Shown here piece by piece: positions 7,213 through 11,657 of a stretch of DNA of 11,657 bases (position 1 is its first letter; every line of letters starts with the position of its first letter). The notes under the pieces are model-generated. The model was given only the letters and a program-made list of their open reading frames with translations, searched no databases and was not told the origin of the DNA. The stretch spans positions 1-11,657 of the forward strand of contig MGUQ01000011.1 of assembly GCA_001799975.1 (NCBI GenBank). Reading direction: 5' to 3'. This DNA comes from Elusimicrobia bacterium RIFCSPLOWO2_01_FULL_54_10. Its GTDB lineage: Bacteria > Elusimicrobiota > Elusimicrobia > 2-02-FULL-39-32. Position numbers and translations under genes: made by a program.

Positions 7213-7446
7213 CTATGCAGCAAGAGCGAGAGCTTTAAGGATGGGCTGGGGGAGGTGGATGGCGACAAATCGGTCTTCTGCGTAAAGATAGGTTTGACCG
7301 GATTCGTCTTTGATGCGGATCAAGCCGCGCGTGGCGGCCTGTTTATCTGAAACTGCCCGATAGATCTTCCGCTTTTCGAGCGATACCTCATATCCCTGAT
7401 TGCGGATGCAAACAAAATAGTGCGGACTCAATTTATGTCTTTTCAT
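7213..7446 (-). CDS. Small conserved-looking protein of unknown function (77 residues, second of a pair)
   Basis: 77 residues with no signal peptide or membrane segment. Visible pattern: FVCIRNQGYEVSLEKRKIYR (11-30), then GLIRIKDESGQTYLYAEDRF (41-60), then a short hydrophobic C-terminus (ILKALALA). The strand-rich pattern and the DESG-x-x-YLY segment resemble, from memory, small uncharacterised proteins found in many bacteria, but no function is known to me. It starts 9 nt after the previous gene's stop, so the pair is probably co-translated. Its TAG stop (7215-7213) is in the same reading frame as the nitrilase gene, whose TTG start follows three codons later. Coding status is supported by tight packing in one direction and protein-like composition. 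Confidence 0.7.
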   Translation of the reverse strand: MKRHKLSPHYFVCIRNQGYEVSLEKRKIYRAVSDKQAATRGLIRIKDESGQTYLYAEDRFVAIHLPQPILKALALAA

Positions 7447-7455
7447 AGGTTTATT

Positions 7456-7689
7456 TCAATCAATAATGTGTTTTATTTTGAATTCCTTCTTGCCGATGCC
7501 ATGCGCTTCATACCAATGAATTTCCGCCTTAAATGTTTGACCATGATTGAACCGAATATATGCAATTCCTTTGAGCTTACGCCACCGGCCCCTGCCGTAA
7601 ATCTTTCTCAGCCTTTCAATTTCTCGAATCGAAGAGCCGACGGCAATTGTTTCCACATCGCTTACTTTGCCAATGATCTCAAAATCCAT
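7456..7689 (-). CDS. Small conserved-looking protein of unknown function (77 residues, first of a pair)
   Basis: 77 residues, basic, without signal peptide or membrane helix. Distinct segments are IREIERLRKIYGRGRWRKLK (21-40), a likely strand IAYIRFNHGQTFKAEIHWYE (42-61) and AHGIGKKEFKIKHIID at the C-terminus. From memory this resembles small uncharacterised bacterial proteins with a GRWRK and EIHWYEAHGIG pattern, so it is probably a real conserved family. The basic GRGRWRK stretch could contact nucleic acid, but that is a guess. ATG at 7689 has AAGG 9 nt upstream and a promoter at 7739-7711. It heads a cluster with a second 77-residue gene and a nitrilase-family enzyme. Confidence 0.72.
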   Translation of the reverse strand: MDFEIIGKVSDVETIAVGSSIREIERLRKIYGRGRWRKLKGIAYIRFNHGQTFKAEIHWYEAHGIGKKEFKIKHIID

Positions 7690-7710
7690 GTTGCGAAACC
7701 TTATTGCCTT

Positions 7711-7739
7711 AATCTATCACGGATAGTGCTGAAAATCAA
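7711..7739 (-). promoter_or_regulatory. Promoter for the small-protein/nitrilase cluster: TTGATT, 17 nt, TAGATT
   Basis: On the minus strand TTGATT (7739-7734) and TAGATT (7716-7711) are separated by 17 nt, and a TG one base upstream of the -10 adds an extended -10 feature. A short palindrome CTATC-ACG-GATAG (7714-7726) overlaps the -10 and could be an operator. The 70-bp gap between the secreted-protein gene and the first 77-residue gene holds this promoter and nothing else that I can recognise. Confidence 0.5.
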
Positions 7740-7759
7740 GCATTTTGACAACATGCGAC

Positions 7760-8302
7760 TTATCGCCCAATTTTTTTTGTATTAATATGAATGCTGCCAT
7801 TCCCCAGAACTTTAGCTATTCCAGTTTTTGGGTCGAATTGAACTTTCATATTATGTTTCGCATTTTTCACGATCTTTCCCGACAGTTTTACGAATTCAGT
7901 CGGAACTCCCTTCTCAGAAAAACCTGAAATCCCGATATTAAAAGGTCCTGTTTCCAAACCTAGGATATTTAAGCTGTACGTGCCGCTGCTGGGCTGATAC
8001 AGTTCAACAATTTGACTACCTCCTTCAAGTTTCCCTGTAACAGTATTTTCAATGAAATTCCTCACTGATACAGAATTTGGTATTTCCTTGAGATATTTTG
8101 ACGAAGTTAAATGTCCGGTTTTCTTACCTTCCGGGCTGACGACAACATATAGAATATTGTGGCTGCCTCCAAAATTCAACGCACTACTTTCCAGATCCTT
8201 CTGAACAGTGCTTTTTTCATTACTTTCAGAAAATCCTAAGGCGATCAACGAAAATAAGCACAAAATTCCCCATAGCTGCCATCGATTGATGATTTTTAAC
8301 AT
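7760..8302 (-). CDS. Secreted protein of unknown function after tonB
   Basis: 180 residues from the ATG at 8302. I prefer this start because AGGTGA lies 5 nt upstream; a GTG at 8311 would add three residues and has no ribosome-binding site. The N-terminus is a signal peptide: basic start (MLKIINR), hydrophobic core (LWGILCLFSLIALGF), then polar mature sequence from about residue 26. The rest looks like beta strands, e.g. NILYVVVSPEGK and SGTYSLNILGLETGPFNIGI, the latter reminiscent of immunoglobulin-like or pre-peptidase C-terminal folds. No catalytic motif is seen. It starts 9 nt after the tonB stop and may be the last gene of the exbBD-tonB operon, pointing to a periplasmic or outer-membrane task. 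Base composition is visibly richer in A+T than tonB, so it could be a late addition to the operon. Confidence 0.75.
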   Translation of the reverse strand: MLKIINRWQLWGILCLFSLIALGFSESNEKSTVQKDLESSALNFGGSHNILYVVVSPEGKKTGHLTSSKYLKEIPNSVSVRNFIENTVTGKLEGGSQIVELYQPSSGTYSLNILGLETGPFNIGISGFSEKGVPTEFVKLSGKIVKNAKHNMKVQFDPKTGIAKVLGNGSIHINTKKIGR

Positions 8303-8311
8303 ATATATCAC

Positions 8312-9058
8312 CTACTCTTCGTCTTCCAGCTTGAAGATGATGGATTGGCGGATTTTGACGGCCACGGGCGCGGCGTTGATCAAGGCGGGTTGAAAGCGCA
8401 TTTTGGGGGCCACAATCTGCGCCGCGGAATCGAAATTTTTTCCCCCGCTGCCCGCCACATCCACGCCGGTAACATTGCCCTGGGCGTCCAGGTGGAGGTC
8501 CACAATCACCCGGCTTGTGATGCCCGCTTCCCGCTCCGCAGGAGGATAATTTTTTTTAAGGAGCCGCAGGATCTCGCGTTTATTGATGAGGTTAGGATAG
8601 CGGTCCAGTTTGATGCCTCCGCCCTCGCCTTCCCCGCCGGTCAAACCAGGTCCTTTGCCGGTGATGCCTTCGCCATCCTGCCCTTCGATTCCAAGCGGTG
8701 ATCGGTTTTCCAAAGGAGCTGAATCCGGCACGGGCTTCTCCAAGATTTTCGTGTCGGGTCCGGGCAGAACCCAGTCCCTGGGCGGTGTTTTTTTATCAGA
8801 CACTTCGCTTTCCATGGGGGCAGGAATACCAGGATTTTTCACTTCCTTCTCCGTCGTGCCGCCACCGGGCTTGAGCAGCGGATTGCCGCCGATGCGGAAA
8901 GGCTGGGTCAAGTCAATTTCTATGGGGTTGTCAGATGAAAAATTAAACAAATGGCGGATGTGAAAAAATCCGAAAAGCCCGAGGTGGAACAGTAGGGAAA
9001 AAAGAAGGGAGTTTCTGAAAAGGTGCTTTTTTTCGAGGGCGCGCTCCAGAAACTTCAT
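8312..9058 (-). CDS. tonB: TonB-family energy transducer
   Basis: 248 residues. A single N-terminal membrane anchor (about 16-36, SLLFSLLFHLGLFGFFHI) contains His25 in a position like the essential His of TonB anchors. A Pro/Gly-rich periplasmic linker (about 55-150, with the glycine-rich GLTGGEGEGGGIK at 138-150) leads to a TonB C-terminal domain (about 160-245). NYPPAEREAGI (170-180) and VIVDLHLDAQGNVTGVDV (184-201) match that fold. It carries proton-motive energy from ExbBD across the periplasm to outer-membrane partners. Its ATG overlaps the exbD stop (ATGA), so translation is coupled. No TonB-dependent receptor gene is in the window; the partner is unknown. TolA is the alternative role but the C-terminal domain is TonB-like. 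Confidence 0.9.
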   Translation of the reverse strand: MKFLERALEKKHLFRNSLLFSLLFHLGLFGFFHIRHLFNFSSDNPIEIDLTQPFRIGGNPLLKPGGGTTEKEVKNPGIPAPMESEVSDKKTPPRDWVLPGPDTKILEKPVPDSAPLENRSPLGIEGQDGEGITGKGPGLTGGEGEGGGIKLDRYPNLINKREILRLLKKNYPPAEREAGITSRVIVDLHLDAQGNVTGVDVAGSGGKNFDSAAQIVAPKMRFQPALINAAPVAVKIRQSIIFKLEDEE

Positions 9059-9474
9059 TTTACCGCGGCGGGGGATTTGGTGCGAACCTCCAGGGCCAGC
9101 TTTTTGACTCCGGCGCCCCGGATAATGTCTAAAATGCCCACCACATCGCCATAGGAATTGCCTTGATCTGACAAGAGCGCCACATGAAGGAACGGGTCTG
9201 CCCGAACCATGATTTCCAACTGCTTGCCCAGATCTTCCGGAGAGATTTTCTCATCTTCCAAAAGAAGCTCTTTGACGTCGGTGTAAATCACCCGGATGGT
9301 GACGGTGGCTTTGGGCGTGCTGTGAGCAGCTTGGGGCACATTCACATTGATGGCTCGCCTTTGAATGAGCGGGGCCGTGGCCATAAAAATGATTAAGAGC
9401 ACCAAAATCACGTCCACGAAGGGCGCGATGTTGATGCCGGATATGGACTCTTCGGCTCCGTCAGCGTTTTGCAT
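9055..9474 (-). CDS. exbD: ExbD/TolR-family proton-channel subunit
   Basis: 139 residues. One N-terminal membrane helix (about 13-37) carries the conserved aspartate D21 in NIAPFVDVILVLLIIF, the proton-carrying residue of this family. A periplasmic domain of about 100 residues follows, ending in the usual GDVVGILDIIRGAGVKKLAL segment (113-132). It works with ExbB to power the TonB protein encoded next. ATG at 9474 lies inside the end of exbB (14-nt overlap) and the stop overlaps the tonB start, which fixes fixed-ratio co-translation. No Shine-Dalgarno is visible before the ATG. Confidence 0.93.
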   Translation of the reverse strand: MQNADGAEESISGINIAPFVDVILVLLIIFMATAPLIQRRAINVNVPQAAHSTPKATVTIRVIYTDVKELLLEDEKISPEDLGKQLEIMVRADPFLHVALLSDQGNSYGDVVGILDIIRGAGVKKLALEVRTKSPAAVK

Positions 9475-10066
9475 CGGTTTTGAGGCGCGCCAGATATAAT
9501 CGCGCCATGGCGTCGGAATCGGCCACGATCTCCCGGATGGCTTTTTGAAAGTAATTGTATGCGACCACGCAAGGAATGGCCACCAACAAGCCCGCCGCGG
9601 TGGCGATAAGCGCTTCCGAGAGGCCTTGCATCACCACCTCGGCGCCGCCGCCCCCGGCCATGGACAGGTCCTTGAACGCTTTGATGACGCCCAGCACGGT
9701 TCCGAAAAGTCCGATGTAGACGGCATTGTTGCCGAGCGTATTGATGATGATCATGCGGTTTTCAAGCCGCTTCCTTTCATCCTGCGTGACATTAGCCACG
9801 ACTTGCTCCACCATGTAAAACCCGTCTGCGGCGTGCGCCGCGGCCTCGCCCAGAACGCGCCCGGGAAGGCAGGGGATGTTTTTGAGCTCTGCGGAAGTGG
9901 CGCCTTGCCCGAAGGCCCGCTTCACTTTTTCAACTTCCTTGCGCTCTCTGGAAAAAAGCACCGCGCGCTCCACGATGATGGCCACCGTCAGAACCGAGCA
10001 GATGATGAGAATATAGATGACCCAGTCCCCGCCGGTGAACGCCAGGGCTTTCATTGCGCCAATCAT
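9461..10066 (-). CDS. exbB: ExbB/TolQ/MotA-family proton-channel subunit
   Basis: 201 residues with three membrane helices (about 14-35, 108-130 and 150-172). The family signature is present: FGTVLGVIKAF (121-131) in helix 2 and GLSEALIATAAGLLVAIPCV (148-167) in helix 3, where the conserved Thr faces the ExbD aspartate. A cytoplasmic loop links helices 1 and 2. Together with ExbD it forms the inner-membrane motor driving TonB. ATG at 10066 is preceded by AGGTGA (10076-10071) 4 nt upstream. That ribosome-binding site lies inside one arm of a 16-bp inverted repeat whose other arm follows the HEAT gene stop, so translation may be controlled by RNA structure. Met5 at 10054 is a possible downstream start. 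Confidence 0.93.
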   Translation of the reverse strand: MIGAMKALAFTGGDWVIYILIICSVLTVAIIVERAVLFSRERKEVEKVKRAFGQGATSAELKNIPCLPGRVLGEAAAHAADGFYMVEQVVANVTQDERKRLENRMIIINTLGNNAVYIGLFGTVLGVIKAFKDLSMAGGGGAEVVMQGLSEALIATAAGLLVAIPCVVAYNYFQKAIREIVADSDAMARLYLARLKTDAKR

Positions 10067-10145
10067 CCTATCACCTGCATATTCACGAAGTAAATGTTCA
10101 GTTCACATGCGCGCCTTGCGCGCAATGCAGGTGATAGGATCATTG
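10060..10145 (-). promoter_or_regulatory. Long inverted repeat enclosing the HEAT/exbB junction; predicted to hide the exbB ribosome-binding site
   Basis: In the transcript sense, ATCCTATCACCTGCAT (10140-10125) is perfectly complementary to ATGCAGGTGATAGGAT (10080-10065). After one mismatch the pairing extends four more bases, to 10145 and 10060. The 5' arm begins at the last base of the HEAT stop codon. The 3' arm contains the exbB Shine-Dalgarno AGGTGA and the first two bases of its ATG. Between the arms lie a GC-rich hairpin (10124-10108) and a 27-nt single-stranded stretch. There is no T-run, so it is not an intrinsic terminator. The complementarity is seen directly; control of exbB translation is inferred. 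Confidence 0.7.
10108..10124 (-). repeat. GC-only hairpin inside the long inverted repeat
   Basis: TGCGCGC-AAG-GCGCGCA is a perfect 7-bp stem with a 3-nt loop, lying directly against the 5' arm of the larger stem so that the two helices could stack. It would form quickly during transcription and bring the distant arms together. It could also serve as an RNase processing or stability element. Confidence 0.7.
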
Positions 10146-11657
10146 TCCGCCTCCCTCTTTGCGGTCTTCCGCCACTTTTTTGGAATAAAGCCTCAACAAG
10201 GCCGCGCACATTTCCGCCTGCACGATTGGAGGCTGGACGGAACCGAAATAGGCCAGCATCCTTGAATAATCTTGTCCCGTGCCCAACTCGCCCATATATC
10301 TCATGGCCATGGCTCGGATAAGCCAGGACTGATGATCCAGAAAAGGAAGCATATAATCGTGCCCGACTTTGTCCCCCATTCTCCAGAGCGCCTGCGTGGC
10401 AAAGATTTTGACGATGGGGGAAGCGTCCAGCTTGGAGACGCCGGATAAAATGGAGAGCGCGTCATTATGCCCCCAAATTTGCAGGGCTTCCACGGCGGCA
10501 AAACGGTCGGCCACGCTGGCGTCGCGCCGGAGCGCTTCCTGGAAATATCCCAGGTGGAGCCGATCCCGGCAATAGGCCAGGGCAATGAGCGCATAGGAAC
10601 GCACATCGGGATTTTTTCCCTCGCGGGCAATTCGCATGAGCTGGTCCTGGAGCTGAAAATCATCCGTGCCGGCCAGGCCTTCCGCCAGCAAATATCCCAG
10701 CACGGTATAGCGGGTTTTTAAGCCGATGCCCTCCGGCGTGGCCAGAAAATTTAGGTCCTGATAAGCGGTGGAGCGTTCTGCCTGCTCCTGGCTGATGCGC
10801 AAGTCTTCCTTGCCCTGGGCGATTTTCAAAAGCTGATAATTGACGCGGGAATCCACCAGCTCGCCTTTGGGGATTTTAAGGCGCGGAGCCGTGACCACCA
10901 GAGGATCCAGCTCCAAAACAGACTTTGCTACCGGCTTGGACTCCTCGGTTGGCAGGGCGTCCGGCATGTCTTTTAAGAGTTTTTTTCTTTTCTCCCTCTT
11001 TTTGCGCTCCCGTTCCTGCCGGTCGAACTCCAGCTTCTGCGGGAACAGTTTCAGCGCCGCAATGGCGACTTCCGCGTTGATGAACTCGTTTGTCACGGTC
11101 ACCTGCTCCTGGTTCAAGCGGTCCAGAAGACGGTTGTAATCCGTGTAATCCCCCAACTGGCCCAGGAACTTGGCGGATAGGGAACGCACAAACCAGTCGG
11201 GAGAGCCCAGGTTGGCGCGCAAAATCTCCACACCGGATGCGTCTCCCAAAACCCCCAGGGCAAATGCCGCGTACTGGCGGATCAGCTTGGATTCGTCCCG
11301 TTCCGCGAGGTTTTTGAGCGTGGGCACAGCTTCAGGGAAGCCCCACTTGATAAGCGCCTCAATGGTGGCATAGCGGATGCCGATGTTGCGGGATTGGAGA
11401 GCCTCGCGAAAAAAAACAATGTCGTTCTTGTCGCGGATGTGCGCCAGAGCGATCAGCGCGATGGAGCGCACATTGGGGGAGGAGTCCCACCGCGCCACCA
11501 GAGTCAGGCGCTCTTTCAGATTCCTCTCCGAAATCACGCGGATGTTTTTGATTTCCTCCCACCCGAGGGATTCGGAGAGGGCCACGCCCAGGCGGGTGTA
11601 GCGGTTTTTCAGAGAAAACCCCTGCGGAGTGACAAATACCTTGATATCCTCCAGAAG
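10140..11657 (-). CDS. HEAT-repeat protein with two similar modules (5' end outside window)
   Basis: 505 residues are visible; the frame stays open to the window edge, so the N-terminus (and any signal peptide) is missing. An internal GTG at 11585 is unlikely to be the start because the preceding 24 codons (with TPQGFSLKNRYTRLG) match a segment of the second half. Module 1 (about 3-208) and module 2 (about 303-494) are made of helical HEAT-type repeats and resemble each other. They are joined by a very basic helix (about 212-230, RERKKREKRKKLLK) and a linker with DPLVVTAPR (251-259), which resembles a TonB box. HEAT solenoids normally bind other proteins, so an adaptor or scaffold role is likely; no enzyme motif is seen. 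It is the first visible gene before exbB-exbD-tonB, and the gap contains a possible translational switch. Its location in the cell cannot be judged without the N-terminus. Confidence 0.85.
   Translation of the reverse strand, partial: LLEDIKVFVTPQGFSLKNRYTRLGVALSESLGWEEIKNIRVISERNLKERLTLVARWDSSPNVRSIALIALAHIRDKNDIVFFREALQSRNIGIRYATIEALIKWGFPEAVPTLKNLAERDESKLIRQYAAFALGVLGDASGVEILRANLGSPDWFVRSLSAKFLGQLGDYTDYNRLLDRLNQEQVTVTNEFINAEVAIAALKLFPQKLEFDRQERERKKREKRKKLLKDMPDALPTEESKPVAKSVLELDPLVVTAPRLKIPKGELVDSRVNYQLLKIAQGKEDLRISQEQAERSTAYQDLNFLATPEGIGLKTRYTVLGYLLAEGLAGTDDFQLQDQLMRIAREGKNPDVRSYALIALAYCRDRLHLGYFQEALRRDASVADRFAAVEALQIWGHNDALSILSGVSKLDASPIVKIFATQALWRMGDKVGHDYMLPFLDHQSWLIRAMAMRYMGELGTGQDYSRMLAYFGSVQPPIVQAEMCAALLRLYSKKVAEDRKEGGGQ
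10887..10907 (-). other. TonB-box-like heptapeptide DPLVVTA coded in the HEAT-protein linker
   Basis: The codons read D-P-L-V-V-T-A, followed by PRLKIP. The TonB box of E. coli BtuB is DTLVVTA followed by NRFEQP, so six of seven box residues agree and the flanking Arg is kept. In receptors this segment sits in a flexible N-terminal arm and touches the TonB C-terminal domain. Here it sits in the linker between two helical modules, next to a tonB operon. Functional use as a TonB contact is inference. Confidence 0.45.

Noticed and set aside
8303..8311. GTG at 8311 as the start of the secreted protein
   Set aside because: The ATG at 8302 has AGGTGA at proper spacing, and the GTG lies inside that ribosome-binding site.
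9545..10093. 182-codon open frame on the plus strand
   Set aside because: Antisense to exbB with its three conserved helices; no promoter or ribosome-binding site supports it.
10065..10140. Inverted repeat read as an intrinsic terminator after the HEAT gene
   Set aside because: Neither the outer stem nor the inner GC hairpin is followed by a T-run on the minus strand; the inner hairpin is followed by TGTGAACTGAAC.
10060..10145. The inverted repeat as a miniature mobile element
   Set aside because: Only one copy is present here and no flanking target-site duplication is seen; its exact fit to the HEAT stop and exbB ribosome-binding site favours an RNA role. A genome-wide copy count would settle it.
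11583..11585. GTG at 11585 as the true start of the HEAT protein
   Set aside because: The frame stays open to the window edge, and the 24 upstream codons match the corresponding stretch of the second module, so the protein begins outside the window.

Overview
All genes that can be supported lie on the minus strand, so the window is read from high to low coordinates. It comes from a Gram-negative bacterium, since it carries an ExbB-ExbD-TonB set. Central metabolism is ferredoxin-linked: a 2-oxoacid:ferredoxin oxidoreductase sits next to citrate synthase and a proton-pumping pyrophosphatase. A small HAMP membrane protein, the fused KorA and the general style suggest an uncultured lineage such as Omnitrophota or Elusimicrobiota. 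That taxonomic guess is weak and rests on family resemblance only.

Envelope block (11657 to about 7760): a HEAT-repeat protein whose N-terminus lies outside the window is followed by exbB, exbD, tonB and a small secreted protein of unknown function. exbB/exbD and exbD/tonB overlap, and the secreted gene starts 9 nt after tonB, so this reads as one operon. Two things stand out. First, a perfect 16-bp inverted repeat spans the HEAT/exbB junction and could pair the exbB ribosome-binding site with the bases just after the HEAT stop codon. Second, the HEAT protein's central linker contains DPLVVTAPR, which closely resembles the TonB box of TonB-dependent receptors.

Small-protein block (7739 to 6427): a sigma70-like promoter precedes two 77-codon conserved-looking genes and a nitrilase-superfamily amidohydrolase.

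Central-metabolism block (6412 to 1): korA and korB follow a near-consensus promoter (TTGACA, 16 nt, TATAAT) with a palindrome over its -35 box. Citrate synthase (gltA) has its own promoter overlapping the korB stop codon, and a HAMP membrane protein follows 4 nt after gltA. Last is hppA, a K+-independent H+-pyrophosphatase cut by the window edge. gltA and hppA each have a TAAAAT -10 box only 9-10 nt before ATG and no Shine-Dalgarno sequence, so both may be leaderless mRNAs. The other genes of this block, korA and korB, have good ribosome-binding sites.

No RNA gene, CRISPR array, insertion sequence or convincing intrinsic terminator was seen. Intergenic gaps are all under 100 bp.
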